From NCBI GenBank assembly GCA_029783825.1, contig JAREIK010003421.1, positions 1,609,440 through 1,673,439 on the forward strand: a DNA stretch of 64,000 nucleotides, given 5' to 3'. Origin of the DNA: Sapria himalayana (Eukaryota > Streptophyta > Magnoliopsida > Malpighiales > Rafflesiaceae). Positions 38,901-48,818 of this stretch are shown here, piece by piece. The position numbers and the translations under genes are program-made. Each line of letters begins with the position of its first letter. Within the stretch, counting starts at the first letter, position 1. Under the pieces are notes generated by a model. That model saw nothing but the letters and a program-made list of their open reading frames with translations, did no database searches and was not told the DNA's origin.

Positions 38901-41900
38901 CTGATTTATTGATATATATGCTAATGTTCTTATTATTAGTTATCATATTTTATGCACTATATTATTTTGTGATTTTGAAAATATTATTGTAGGTAATAAA
39001 AAATATTTGAAAGATATTGTATATGGTATTATCTAGCTTGAATATTTGTTACTTCTTCATGTAATATTTATTTTTAGTTGTCTCGTTAGTTTACTCTATT
39101 TGAGTTATATTTCTAGACAAATCAATTATAATTTTGTTTTTATTTTTCATTTTTATTAACATTTATTTTCACACGAAAGAATCTGGGGAAGACTAAATTT
39201 AGGATTGTATTGGGTTGAGTGTTTGTGGTATTTTTATTCTTGTTAGTATTTCATTGTTTGGAAAATAGATAAATTTTTAGAAAATGAGCTTTTGTGTTAC
39301 TTAGTCTCAGCCAAGACTTGGAGAGCTAGGATTGACATGATTTTCACATTAGTAGGGATTATATATGTTCATGGGAGAATGAATCTAAACCTCCTTGCTT
39401 TATTGTGGTAGAGTTTTTCTTCGTAGGATGGTGGTCATCAAGTTGGATGCCAGCTAAACGCTCGCGAATCTTTGATTTGTGGGAGTAGTGTTTGTGTGTT
39501 CCATTTGGGTGGCCATGGCTTAGCTGGGAGTGAGCATGTCAGTCATTCTTTCTAAGCCTTAGTGAGGTCTTATAGAGTTTTTAGATGAAAAACTATAAAT
39601 TCATGTTCATATGAGATGTGACATAGGATTATTTGTTTTAAAACATGTATGCACTCACTTGTATTTGAGAGAATATTTTTAATATGTTTCATAAATGATT
39701 TTAAAATCTTACGTTCAATATTGGTTGAATATTATTGATAAAAAGGAAAATAGGAATTTTCTAGTGCCTTTCTGATGTTTTTCTTTTTAGACACTAGTTG
39801 TTCACCTTTATCTTTTCTAGGTATATAAAACATTAAAGGTCAATCCCAAGTCCAAAGCTTGCATGATTGAGTGAGAGTTTTGGTTGAGCTTTTAGTTGAA
39901 TTATGTTGAAAATCTTGTTATGTATCTAGCTTTATAGATCATTCTGTATAAATAACTTTACTTTTATATATGAATATTTTTACTTGATGGTTTATATATA
40001 TTCATTATTTTTTTTGAAATTCAATTCATTTTAATGGTTGAATGTGAAGGATTTTGGTTTATTTTTCTAATTTTAATTTTCTTTTATTAATTTTTGTGGT
40101 TGTAGATGTTTTAGAACGAAAATAACATAAAAAAAAGAAATGTGAAAAGTTATTATTGACATGTCTGCAGCTTTCTGCAAATCTGCAGTCAATGGCATCA
40201 ACCTCAGGTAGTCAACTTCTCTTATCTAATGAGATTGTGATATTATTCATTGTACTTATTTTTCTTCATTTTTTTAATATATATTCATTTTATAAACTCA
40301 TATTTATAATAAATTCTCATCCCATTAATTTTTACATATATTTCGAGTAAATTATAAAATTTGTAAAATTTTGTTAAAAATTTTAAATTCTTTTGTATTG
40401 GCTTTTAAAGTGTTTTAAATCTCTTTAAATCATTTTAATTAAATCTAGCTAATTCTAACTAATGAGTGGTAGTGTACTGGGGTTATGATAGTTTATTTAC
40501 CTGTGCTTTATGGCCAACATATCATTGATGCCCTTTCCATCAAGATGTCCTCGGATAATCTCTAACCTCGAAGAACTGCCTGCTCACTGATTTCCATACA
40601 TATGCCCACCCTCACTTAGTCTCAGAAAACCCTATTTCTGCCACTTTGTTGAACAACAAAAAATAAACCATCTTGATTGTGACCTCGGGAGAGAACTGCT
40701 CTTTTGTGAGAACCAGAGAAGTGGAGATTGGTGTTTTAATGTGATTTCAAAGAGCAATTCTAATTTAAACTAGCACGTCAAGTACTTCTAGGAGAATGCA
40801 ATGGTGTTTTCCAATAAACTTTCTGATGTAGTGGAAACTAAAAGATAAATTGTAAATCGTTGATTCACAAGAATACCGAAATTGCAACTCTTCAAATCAT
40901 TATTGATTCAATCAAATTCTTAAGAATTTAGAAAAGATAATAGTCTTTAATTTTATTCATTCAAAAAATACCTGCTCCAAACCAAGCATAACAACGCTTA
41001 AATACTAAAACATGAATCATAAACAAATCTTAAACAAGTTTTCTAATATAATTAGGAAAGTCAACAAAGTAATTAGGGAAATTCAATTCCTAAATAAGTT
41101 TCCTAATAAAATTAGGAAAATCATTAACATAATTAGGGAAAGTCAATATTTAAATAAATTTCCTAATAAAATTAGGAAAGTCAACAAAAAAAAAAGAAAC
41201 AGTTGGAGTCAATGACAGCAACTTTTCATTATGCTGTCAACACTGTAAACATCTTTAAAACTTTTTTTTTTTTAAATATGTTATTTCACACAGTGGCTAC
41301 TCCACAGTAAGAGGGTTGACACAGCGGCTGCGTCCCCTTCCTTTATAGTTTATAGCCCTAACCCATTCATATACTTAGAAGAGGGTTATTTTCTCAAGTT
41401 ATAAAGCTCAAATTCCATGTACAAATTCAATACATTAAGAATTATAAATAATATTAACAAATATAATAAACTCAATAAAACTTAAAGCTAACTTGATAGG
41501 AATGATACATGGAAAATCCTTGTATAATAGATAAATTTGATTGTTGTATCTCACAAGCTTGGTTATCCCAAAAAATATAAAGAAAAGTAAAATAAAAAAT
41601 ATAAAGAAAATAAAAATAAAAGGGTAACTTATAATTATCTTCAATATCTACAAATATTTATCTATTATTTTTTTTTGTCTTCCAGTATGTATATATTGAT
41701 TTCTTATTGGCATCTTTAAATTATTATTGAGATTTATTGTAATAATATGTTGTCTTTTTTATTTGATTTTTTGTTTGGTTTTTATGAGCTTTTACCTCAA
41801 CAAAAAGAAACATATTTTTTTAATAATCACGTCCAACTTTTATAACACACATTACATTTGATTTATTTGTGGGTACATTCCCTACAAAACAAAAAATGGT

Positions 41901-43678
41901 CTTAGAAGATTGTATTTATTTATTTATACCATACATTGGTGATATATTCAACTCTTTCAGATAGTGTATTTTTTATCATTTAATTATCATTTAATTAAAT
42001 ATTGATTTGTAAGAGGTTAATATTGTTTAGTGAACTAAAATTTATATGAATAATCTTAATTATATTGAGAATATGTTTTGATGATGCAATTAAAGTGGTA
42101 TCCATTAACTTAATTTATGTATGCATGTCATATTATTTTTTGTTGTATTGCAGATGATGTTGATACCCGTGCAATCACACGCAGATTAAGGCAAGATGGG
42201 AGCCTAATTGGTGTGTTGAGCACTGAAGAATCCAAAACAAATGAGGAACTTACTAATATTGCTTGTTCATGGGGCATCACTGGTATAAGGAAAGGGGGTA
42301 CTGCTTGTTTTTCTGAAAATGAGAGAGCTATCCCTTTAAATTGACTTGGTTTAATGCTGCAGGTGTTGATCTAATAAGTGGCGTCTCGTGCATAGCTTCA
42401 TATGAATGGTTTGAGAAAGCAAAGAGAGAGTGGGAATTAAAGTCGGAGAGAGGAAAGGCATATCATGTCAGTATCCTATTTTTTATTTTCCAAGTGGGTA
42501 TTTCATTTACATCGACTGTTTTGTTCCCTGACACATGTTATATGCTTTTAACCCTAGGTCATTGTATATGATTTCGGGATAAAGCATAATATATTAAGGC
42601 GTTTAGCATCATATGGGTGTAAAATCACGGTGGTCCCTTCCAATTGGCCTGCATCTGAGACTTGTAAAATGAATCCTGATGGAGTTCTTTTCAGCAATGG
42701 CCCTGGAGATCCGTCTGCAGTCCCTTATGCTGTTCAAACAGTAAAAGAGATAATGGGAAAGGTTCCTATTTTGGGTATTTGCATGGGTCATCAATTGGTT
42801 GGCCTGGCACTCGGTGGTCAAACCTTCAAAATGAAATTTGGGCATCATGGATCAAATCATCCAGTTTATGATATTCTGAATGATCGTGTTGATATTAGTG
42901 CTCAGGTATGTACCAAGTTTCATATCAGATAATTTGATTTACTGGACTATGATTTATTTGATCTTTATATTTTTTTAATATTTTTTTTTGGTCAAAAATT
43001 TATCTGATTTATTTAGAATTGATTGCTAAATTCTAAACAAGTTTCTTGGGCATATTCAATATTTATATGATGTTATTTGGCGGGTTACCTCTTTTTTTGA
43101 AATAATTTATGATTTAATCTGGCAGAATCACAACTATGCTATTGAACCAACCTCGCTTCCTGAGGGAGTTAAGGTAACTCATGTTAATCTTAATGATGGA
43201 AGCTGTGCTGGTCTTGCTTATGCTGCACTAAACATCATAACTCTTCAATATCACCCTGAAGCTTCTCCTGGACCTCATGATTCTGACGTTGGTAATAGAC
43301 TGTTCTTTATTTCTGAAATGAAACCACTGCCCTCCTTCACCAATAAAGGAATAAATCAATACATTGTGTTTGCATATGGTTTTTTTCTAGATTTGTTTGA
43401 TTTTATAATGGAAAAATATCTTATTTCATTGGTTCGGATATTGCATTTCATTGTGAGTTGTGAAATGATTAGGATGACCCCATCTCCAAAAAACACGTGA
43501 ACATAAAATGAAGCAGAAACAAATGCAACCAACTTTGGTGCTTCAAAGTTATAGTAATTATAAATTTGCAGCATGCATGAGATTACCTTTTTTTCCTAAT
43601 TTCATCTTTTGCTTTTCTACAGTGTTTGAGAGATTCATTAAGTTGATAGAGCATGAAAAAACAAAGGGTTTGAGTTAA
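20820..43678 (+). CDS. CARA: Carbamoyl-phosphate synthetase small subunit (8 exons, N terminus missing)
   Basis: Joins 20820-20908, 20989-21049, 21129-21196, 42154-42282, 42363-42466, 42558-42905, 43126-43291 and 43623-43678. All junctions are GT-AG and all phases agree, giving 339 residues without a stop. The protein is the glutamine amidotransferase subunit of the heterodimeric enzyme that makes carbamoyl phosphate for arginine and pyrimidine synthesis; in plants it is plastid-located. The N-terminal small-subunit domain is represented by [14 protein letters not shown] and [10 protein letters not shown]. The class I amidotransferase domain has [14 protein letters not shown], the nucleophile Cys in GICMGHQ, and the His-Glu pair in [14 protein letters not shown]. 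About 90-100 N-terminal residues, including the transit peptide, are absent from the window. The C-terminal tail after DSD is unusual ([19 protein letters not shown]). The intact frame argues for a living gene. Confidence 0.93.
20989..21049 (+). CDS. CARA: CARA exon b
   Basis: Acceptor aacag, donor gttttt. Encodes [20 protein letters not shown]. Separated from exon a by an 80-bp intron; phases agree. Confidence 0.9.
21129..21196 (+). CDS. CARA: CARA exon c
   Basis: Acceptor tttcag, donor gtaagc. Encodes [23 protein letters not shown] and the first base of a Tyr codon completed in exon d. Confidence 0.9.
22240..22345 (-). repeat. Copia-type LTR fragment
   Basis: ccccttatataaaat ... gaattgagtgtctcattag resembles 19150-19205 and 24580-24640. 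No primer site was found next to it. Bases 22469-22678 hold a 69-codon minus-strand frame of unknown meaning, perhaps retroelement polyprotein debris. Confidence 0.35.
24497..24690 (-). mobile_element. Copia-type primer-binding site and LTR fragment
   Basis: gctctaatacca (24497-24508) is the reverse complement of tggtattagagc, one change from the plant primer-binding site. Rightward lies an LTR fragment with ccttataaaatgggc (the promoter-like segment) and aggatagg...gctcctatcaaaac, resembling 16660-16740 in reverse. Leftward (24200-24490) is the expected leader, which includes a simple caccatcaccatcac run. Confidence 0.55.
25330..25655 (-). repeat. Inverted repeat arm B (microsatellite-rich)
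   Basis: Reverse-complement counterpart of 19783-20083. It starts gtctttttaaatcaaaac, continues through (GT)n and (CA)n tracts at 25361-25413 and TA-rich sequence, and ends near aaattatgatatt. The arms are about 5.2 kb apart. Confidence 0.65.
26210..26370. repeat. Degenerate tandem repeat (ctaggctagcttggg)
   Basis: About six imperfect units of roughly 20-40 bases built on taggctagcttgg(g)t(t)aggtc, just left of the decayed hAT at 26503. Open frames here are chance. Confidence 0.6.
26795..27235 (+). mobile_element. Non-autonomous hAT, 441 bp
   Basis: Ends taggggtgtcaa and ttgacacctcta are inverted repeats with one mismatch. The flanks cacccgac and cgcccgac agree at 7 of 8 as target duplication. 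The interior is GC-richer gcatggc/ggctcg-type sequence without coding capacity. Orientation is arbitrary. It sits inside the older hAT starting at 26503. Confidence 0.85.
27387..28162. mobile_element. Non-autonomous hAT-like element, 776 bp
   Basis: Ends ctatgttgcacggatacg and (reverse complement) ctatgtcgcacggacacg match at 16 of 18, and the exact 8-mer gccgcctc flanks both sides (27379-27386 and 28163-28170). The terminal 100 bases at each end are full of gtgtccg/gtatccg words. The interior holds acgcgt-rich sequence (27535-27620) and a 28-bp tandem repeat. No coding capacity, so it depends on a hAT transposase elsewhere. Confidence 0.9.
27919..28010. repeat. Tandem repeat, about 27-28 bp unit
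   Basis: Three to four copies of attttaaaatac(a/g)g(a/t)atttt with one intervening aaattat spacer, inside the 776-bp element. Confidence 0.75.
28967..30740 (+). pseudogene. hAT transposase, heavily decayed
   Basis: Collinear nucleotide similarity to the transposase at 56835-58955 is visible from the BED finger region (28975-29090, ...cacctaaagaggtatg...) to the C-terminal tail. Landmarks are aggatttctaggtcaacat at 29260 and cgtattt(g)agatacca ahead of [14 protein letters not shown] at 29870-29910. Residual open frames are 29857-30084 and 30062-30259. Stops and frameshifts are everywhere. The RNase H-like Asp region (tgataatacatttaataatg near 29566) is recognisable. Far older than the copies at 52611 and 56075. 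Confidence 0.8.
31895..32359 (+). pseudogene. Ty1-copia integrase fragment (5' part)
   Basis: Broken frames give a CELC stretch of the pre-integrase zinc region, then [32 protein letters not shown], the copia integrase core with its first Asp. Near 32270-32330 comes [10 protein letters not shown], the counterpart of the 'VAERKN' motif. Stops and indels are frequent. The fragment is interrupted at 32372 and may resume at 32948. Confidence 0.7.
32372..32935. mobile_element. Small inverted-repeat element in copia integrase, 564 bp
   Basis: The 12-mer tagttttaatca flanks it exactly at 32360-32371 and 32936-32947. The ends tagttgttaaatcg and (reverse complement) ctgttatcaaaatc are imperfect inverted repeats. 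Gaattgat and gtgaatc words recur inside. A long target duplication with weak termini suggests a Mutator-like miniature element, though duplications of 9-11 bp are more usual. The 75-codon frame at 32859-33086 crosses its edge and is chance. Confidence 0.65.
32948..33470 (+). pseudogene. Possible copia polyprotein debris after the insertion
   Basis: The copia fragment appears to continue past the 12-bp duplication with no clear frame. Direction and identity rest on position only. Confidence 0.3.
33475..34029. mobile_element. Non-autonomous hAT-like element, 555 bp, with hairpin array
   Basis: Left end tagaggtatcaa and right end ttgatattctta are inverted repeats at 9 of 12. Subterminal gggccgg and gcacgg words match the large hAT family here. 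No convincing target duplication was found (ctcgagtc against tagtgttc). The interior is an array of palindromic units (33640-33860). No coding capacity. Confidence 0.65.
33640..33860. repeat. Array of palindromic units (aaattagggtttcgg)
   Basis: Four to five units, each pairing a ttagggtttcggcg-type half with its reverse complement (cgccgaaaccctaat-type), joined by A-rich stretches. Each unit could fold into a hairpin. Confidence 0.75.
34030..36050. other. AT-rich intron sequence, no element bounded
   Basis: No reading frame above 60 codons. Its position between the copia integrase fragment and reverse-transcriptase debris suggests decayed retroelement, but no motif was identified. Confidence 0.3.
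36055..36160 (-). pseudogene. Ty1-copia reverse transcriptase fragment
   Basis: The reverse complement encodes [20 protein letters not shown]. Its IYVYDILI corresponds to the copia catalytic YVDDILI block with the first Asp changed to Tyr. Similar debris may extend to about 36700. Orientation is opposite to the integrase fragment at 31895, so this is a different element. Confidence 0.55.
37090..38204. repeat. Tandem duplication, unit 1 (~1.1 kb)
   Basis: Collinear with unit 2 at an offset of about 1.13 kb. Shared landmarks in order are catgggaagaaaatgttg (37176), a gtgca-rich block, attttggggta, ttagattgggaaa, then aattatctagtaatc, gtgacacttatactta-type and acttggagag blocks. The 68-codon minus-strand frame at 37071-37277 lies in the gtgca-rich block and is not taken as a gene. 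Confidence 0.75.
38205..39365. repeat. Tandem duplication, unit 2 (~1.1 kb)
   Basis: Second copy of 37090-38204, matching from gtgtacatcattattgg-type sequence to acttggagagctagg and gattttcacat. It looks roughly a quarter diverged by eye. Confidence 0.75.
39366..41021. other. Intron sequence, no gene recognised
   Basis: Mixed AT-rich DNA. A 64-codon frame at 40156-40350 has no motif. 40500-40800 is closer to 45 percent GC but shows no reading frame. Confidence 0.35.
41022..41190. repeat. 60-bp tandem repeat, about 2.7 copies
   Basis: Units begin at 41036, 41096 and 41156 with aa(g/a)tttcctaata(a)aattagg. The 67-codon + frame across it (41012-41215) simply repeats [15 protein letters not shown] peptide and is not regarded as a gene. 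Confidence 0.85.
42154..42282 (+). CDS. CARA: CARA exon d
   Basis: Acceptor tattgcag, donor gtataa. Encodes [19 protein letters not shown] through CSWGIT, a strongly conserved block. It follows the 21 kb intron. Confidence 0.95.
42363..42466 (+). CDS. CARA: CARA exon e
   Basis: Acceptor gctgcag, donor gtcagt. Encodes [10 protein letters not shown] to GKAYH, the linker before the amidotransferase domain. Confidence 0.93.
42558..42905 (+). CDS. CARA: CARA exon f (amidotransferase nucleophile)
   Basis: Acceptor ccctag, donor gtatgt; 116 codons. Encodes [16 protein letters not shown], the oxyanion loop [13 protein letters not shown], and GICMGHQ with the catalytic Cys, then KMKFGHHG and ISAQ. 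Confidence 0.97.
43126..43291 (+). CDS. CARA: CARA exon g (catalytic His-Glu)
   Basis: Acceptor ggcag, donor gtaata. Encodes [22 protein letters not shown] and [15 protein letters not shown]; the HPE holds the His and Glu of the amidotransferase triad. Confidence 0.96.
43623..43678 (+). CDS. CARA: CARA exon h (last)
   Basis: Acceptor ctacag. Encodes the Val completed from exon g, then [17 protein letters not shown] and TAA at 43676-43678. Length and position suit the family's short last exon, though the residues are atypical. Confidence 0.85.
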
Positions 43679-44419
43679 TAGTGATTGATGCTTATCTTTC
43701 AGTTGAAGCAATGGGTCTCTTTAATACACCTGGATGTACGTATACTTAGGTGTATATGACTGTTGCCTGGATAAGTTTCCCAACTCAATTTTGTGATCCT
43801 TTGTATCAATACTCAGATCAATGGTTTTTGTGATGAAAATATATGGGCACGAGCCCATGTTGAGATAATATTTTAATATTTTTGTTATTTATTTAATGTT
43901 GTATTAATCATGCTAGAATGCCCATTGATGGGCATTGTCACATGTTTAATTTTGAGTATTTTTTTTTTTAATGTAATCTAGATCAATTTTTCTAACTATT
44001 TTGAAATAAGTTTTCAAAGCCCTGATAATTGAAACACATCATTTATTTAATATTGTAAAATTTTTTGTTATTTATTTAATTTTGTTTCTAATCTTGAGTA
44101 TTGATAATCTAATGTTGTTTAAAACTCAATTAATATGGGAAAAACATCTTGAGGTAGTTAAAAATGTAAGAGTTATTAGCAGCATGATTCCCCTCGTCCA
44201 TAAGAAGATATCAATTATAAGTTTGGTGTCATCTAGTAGATGGTAAGTATGAAAATCATCCACATGAAGGATGACAAATTCTTCCAATCAACAAGGAGTC
44301 CCACTACATAAACAATGTCATTTATCTTGTAGCCAATATGAAATATTTGTAGGTTAATAACTTTCCCAAGTGTGGATTTGTTGGGAGATGTTTTTGAATA
44401 TGCACCGTGACAAGTTAAC
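43679..44419. other. 3' flank of CARA
   Basis: Presumed 3' untranslated region followed by AT-rich DNA. No clear polyadenylation signal could be singled out. The 62-codon minus-strand frame at 44233-44421 is at the edge of gypsy debris. Confidence 0.4.
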
Positions 44420-44690
44420 AAAGTTCAGAAGTTTTTTTTGTGGTAACATTTTTCCTTACTCTGTATAGTTAACAGAAGATTTTTAAAGTTTGATATGACT
44501 TTGTTATTAGTTTGCTACATTCGTTGTGTGAAAATGCTAGCAGAATGACTAGTGAATGGACTTTCATTTATCCATAATTCTATAAATTCAGAGCATGTCT
44601 CTGGTCGTGCTATAAAATATATTTTGAGAGTTCAGTTGATAACTTTCATTTGTCCATCATTTTGATGATGAAGGATGAAACTCAAATTCA
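44420..44690 (-). pseudogene. Ty3-gypsy integrase fragment
   Basis: The reverse complement reads NDGQMKVIN-stop-TLKIYF, then ETCSEFIELWINESPFTSHSASIF, with FHPSSS just upstream in another frame. This is the 'HPQTDGQTEVVNR-L' block and following segment of gypsy integrase. Further decayed polyprotein sequence probably continues rightward to about 46100 without clear motifs. Confidence 0.65.
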
Positions 44691-46389
44691 GAGTTGTGTC
44701 AAACTCCTTACCAAGATTTTCTAAAAATAACTCAAGAATTTTATCTCAGGAACAAATATAATAAAGTGAGTGCTTCATGTAAGGATACAACTTCCTTGAA
44801 AAATAGTTGGAAAATATAGCATTTGAATTCTTCTTTGAAGAGATATCAATATGCCGCAAAGTCCTTGGTAGTCCTAAAACCAAATTGATAAATACATCTT
44901 TCCAAATGTTTTATGGTATTGGTAAGAGAGTGCAAACAAGTGTTTTGGCTACACAATGTAGCATTCAATGTGTTGTCATAGATGAGGAAAAAAGAAATGC
45001 TTATCAATTATAGTTATGGATTTTGAATGCCCCAAATTATCAGCTAAGTAACATTTATGTTTTCATATGAGAAGTTTGCATGGAGTACACTTTGTCCAAA
45101 CATGAAGTATACACTTTAAGGAGAAGTCTTTCTTGTATATGAAAAAAAATGTAGCAATATCATCAAGTATACACTTTGTCCAAATTATTTCAAAGTGCAA
45201 ATCACCTGATAAAGAGCCTTACATACAATCTCAGCTTGCAAAATGGATAGTAAAGTCAGTTGGCAGCTGAGGGCACTTGACACCTTATTTCGATGACATT
45301 CAAGATAACTGAATGCAAAACTAAACTTTTGCAAGAACAAGGTTTTACTTGCATGCATATGATTATGATTTTTTTTTTTTTTTGAATTGATTTATGTAAT
45401 TGTTTGATGTTCATAATGAAACACAAATTCTTTTGGATTAGATAGTATCACGTCATTTCAAAGTTTTAATGAATGAATAAACCTCTTGTTTATAGCTGAC
45501 CACTTTTGTCAGATTTCATTTACTTTCTCACTAAAAAACTCAATCAACATTTCTTTTTGCATTCAGATCACCCTAATTTCTATCATTGAAACATCACTTT
45601 TGAGCTCAAGCATCTTATCAAAGTTAGACAATACTTATACATCATAGAATTTAACTTCAAACTTTTCATTGTTCAAATAAGTTATTGGAAGATCAACATT
45701 GGTATTCAAGCAATGTATAATTCGACAATAAAAGCAAGCCAGACCATTGAAGCTCAACATTGGTATTCAAGCAATGTATAACTCATTAGAGTTGGCCACA
45801 CACAAATACACATTTGGCCTGAATTTTTATTACATCATCATGATGCTTTTTTTTATCCTACAAAAATATGAGAAAGATGAGTTGTGATATAGAAATACTT
45901 TCTTATATTTAAATAAAACTTATGATGGTAAAATCTTCAAGACTTCTCCCTTGTGTTCCAAGTGTTGATCTTTGTTCTGACTATAAACCAAATTCTATTC
46001 AAAAAAATATGATTTTAATCCGCCAATAATTTGGACTCAATTTGTAAGCCTCTTCAAGGCACTTAGAGCATTTCTCTATTAAAAAACATTACAAGCCAAA
46101 CACTTCAGTGTTTTGAATACAATCTTCCATTTATCACCTAGTCTAACATGAATCTGATAATAATATCCACTTTGCTAAAAAATTTGGATCCCTTCAACTT
46201 ATCAAACATAATTTCAGGATGAGGAAGGACGAAATGTTACTTCACCATAATTTTCTTTATTTATCAAATGTCAAAATACATGATAGCTTTCATCTTTCTT
46301 CGACAAGTGTATGTGTGCACATGAGCTTATATTTGTTCTATTTAATCCCCTCTAAATAAGCTCATCAACAATTCATTCAAGCATTCCAC
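44691..46389 (-). pseudogene. Probable decayed gypsy polyprotein region
   Basis: Continues from the integrase fragment in the upstream direction of that element. A duplicated 27-base-class segment (gctcaacattggtattcaagcaatgtata, partly at 45700 and 45753) is present. No catalytic motif was confirmed. The 68-codon + frame at 44807-45013 is not taken as a gene. Confidence 0.35.
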
Positions 46390-46665
46390 ATGCTTGATGA
46401 CTCATGGCATAATGGAAAAAATTTAAGGGACCCACTAAGTGGACTAAATCAATATATAGCATTAGTGGAAGCTCATTTTGGAGGATCTTGTGGGGTCAAA
46501 ATAGTAAATTTCAAAAGAAGTTTATTATCATCAATAGAACTTGATGGAGAATCCAATGTGGTGTCCTTGGCCACTATAAAGAAATTGATGTCTTGTTTAT
46601 TTAAGTGTTCTAATAGTGGGTCACAAAACTATGCAAAGGGTGATATCATTGGGAAAGTAAGATAA
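46390..46665 (+). CDS. Unidentified 91-codon open frame
   Basis: MLDDSWHNGKNLRDPLSGLN start, ending IIGKVR. The composition is protein-like and less biased than neighbouring chance frames, but no domain is recognised and there is no cysteine or membrane pattern. The frame is open upstream of the Met for a short way. It could be a retroelement fragment or one exon of an unknown gene. Low confidence that it is coding. Confidence 0.2.
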   Translation: MLDDSWHNGKNLRDPLSGLNQYIALVEAHFGGSCGVKIVNFKRSLLSSIELDGESNVVSLATIKKLMSCLFKCSNSGSQNYAKGDIIGKVR

Positions 46666-48585
46666 TCTTATACTTTCAATAAAATCCATAGTTATTGCCA
46701 TGCCCCATTTGATTAGTATCAACATCATATTGATTTGGCTAGTTAAATACTAGATGATACACTTTCATATTTATTATATCATAGTCAATCTCAACTTAAT
46801 AGTGCTTGCCAATCAAAAATTATGTCACACTCCTTTTAATTATTGGTGTTTGTGTTCTAAAAATATCATGATGTGGATTAGATGAGTGTTGTTTCGGAGC
46901 ATAGAGAATCTATTTAATATCTCGTTCTCTTTAGTCCCCGTCAACTAAAGTGGTTTTATAGCCAAAATGACAAATCTTTGTTGCATCCATTTATGCTTAG
47001 TATTAAAGGTGTATTACATGATGAAATCAATATACAACAATATGAATTAAACATGATATTTCACCATTAATTGATCGAACCAATGATAACAACACCAATT
47101 CTCATAGATTTGTATTTGATATAATTTGTTGATAATCATGTTAAATTTAATTTATCTTAAATATGTAAAAAATATAGAAGTGCTTGAGAACAAAATATAG
47201 CCAAAATTTGACATTAAGGTTAGCTAAATTTTCAAATTGAGATTGATTTTGTCATGTGATACATCATTTTCTACTAAAACTAATCATAATTATTTAATAT
47301 TCACATTACAATTATTTTTAACTTTCTATTATCCTGCCCATGCATGCATTCACGATCAAACCTAGACATATACTTGTGCAAACACACACACACATGGGAA
47401 ACAGAAAAAAAAAAAATGCTTACTATGGATCTATATTATTAAATAAATGGCTATTATAGACATGTCCAACTAATGATAATAATAATAATATCATCTCTCT
47501 CAATGTCTCACTCATGATCATTTCTAAAAAGCATATCATTCTCGCTTTTTAAATATCCTTATTCACACACATGCACACACACACACACACACACACACAA
47601 AATCTCTGTATTAGATTTTGGAATGAGAAAACACATTTTCTAGGGAAAAACATTGAATGGGAAGGCATGGTTTTACACATGAAATTTCATATAATTATTC
47701 TAATCTAATCTAGGATGTCTAACTATATCTACTACAATATAATTTTTAATCAATTACTAGATATTTTATCAATTACAAGATGGATCATGTATGTTGATAA
47801 TGCTCTCTTGTGAAGTAAAAGAATTGTAATGAAAAAAAAGTCATAGTGAAAAGGTCTTCTAGTTGGTGTTGAGATGAGACATGCAATATCATAAAATTGC
47901 CAACTTTAAGCTTTCCACAAATTATGTGACAACCACTTCAATATACTATCTATTCATGAAAAAAATAAGATTTGCAGTGAAGTGAAAAGTAGCTTGGCTG
48001 TTCACAAACATCAATGTTAGATTATTATGAGAAATATCATATCTTTTACTAAGGAGATCAACAAAACAATTTCACATGTTATAATTTTCATGACATTATA
48101 ATATACTTCTGCTAAAGAATGAGAGAATTATTTTTTTTTTGGCCAAGTTCCATAAAATTCTTCAATGGATTATATTCAATTAGTCCACAATCTTCTATAA
48201 GTTGCAATGCATAGCGACGTTGATAGAGCGAGATTCTTTTGTCTAATCAAACCAATTTCAAACATAATTCCCCCTTATATCTAACATAATTTGACTTTCA
48301 CAACACGACCTGTCAATGACAAGACATTTCAAAAAAACATTATTTCTAATACTTTTTTTCTAACTCCCTCTCACATCTTTTTCTATCTCCCTCTCACATC
48401 TTTTTCTATCCACAATAATACTCACACAAGCAAAACAATTAGTCACGTTTAGATTAAAGTCAATAAAAATCTCGAGTCAAGTTTATTTGCCTGTCATGCA
48501 TTTGGATAATCCAAAGAATGACTAATGAGGCATTTATACCAATAAATGCAATAACAAAGAAAAAAGGACAATTAATTGTTGGAGT
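46666..48585. other. AT-rich intergenic, no gene recognised
   Basis: Contains a (CA)n microsatellite at 47576-47600 and a doubled cacatctttttctatctccctct segment near 48370-48410. Nothing else is supportable. Confidence 0.4.
47576..47600. repeat. (CA)n microsatellite
   Basis: About 12 uninterrupted ac units. Confidence 0.9.
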
Positions 48586-48777
48586 TAGGGGTGTTAATAA
48601 TGCGAATCGAGTTCTAGTTCAACTAAGTTTGGGTCGAGTCGTTAACATTTTGAGTCGAGATTACTCGAGTCGAGTTTTGACCGAGTTTTGATCAAGTCGA
48701 GTCCGAGTAGCTCACGAGTTGTCACGTTTCATTAGCAGCCATAATTATTATATAACCAACTTTAGGAGAATAAGTAT

Positions 48778-48818
<41 letters not shown>

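Larger units (their letters stand above)
21197..42153 (+). other. CARA giant intron (20,957 bp)
   Basis: Donor gtaagc at 21197 and acceptor tattgcag ending at 42153. The flanking exons join in frame as GIY-DVDTRAI, matching the family. The intron holds copia LTR fragments, a decayed 4.9 kb hAT with two smaller insertions, copia integrase and reverse-transcriptase debris, a hairpin-array element and a tandem duplication. No host exon was recognised inside it. Confidence 0.85.
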
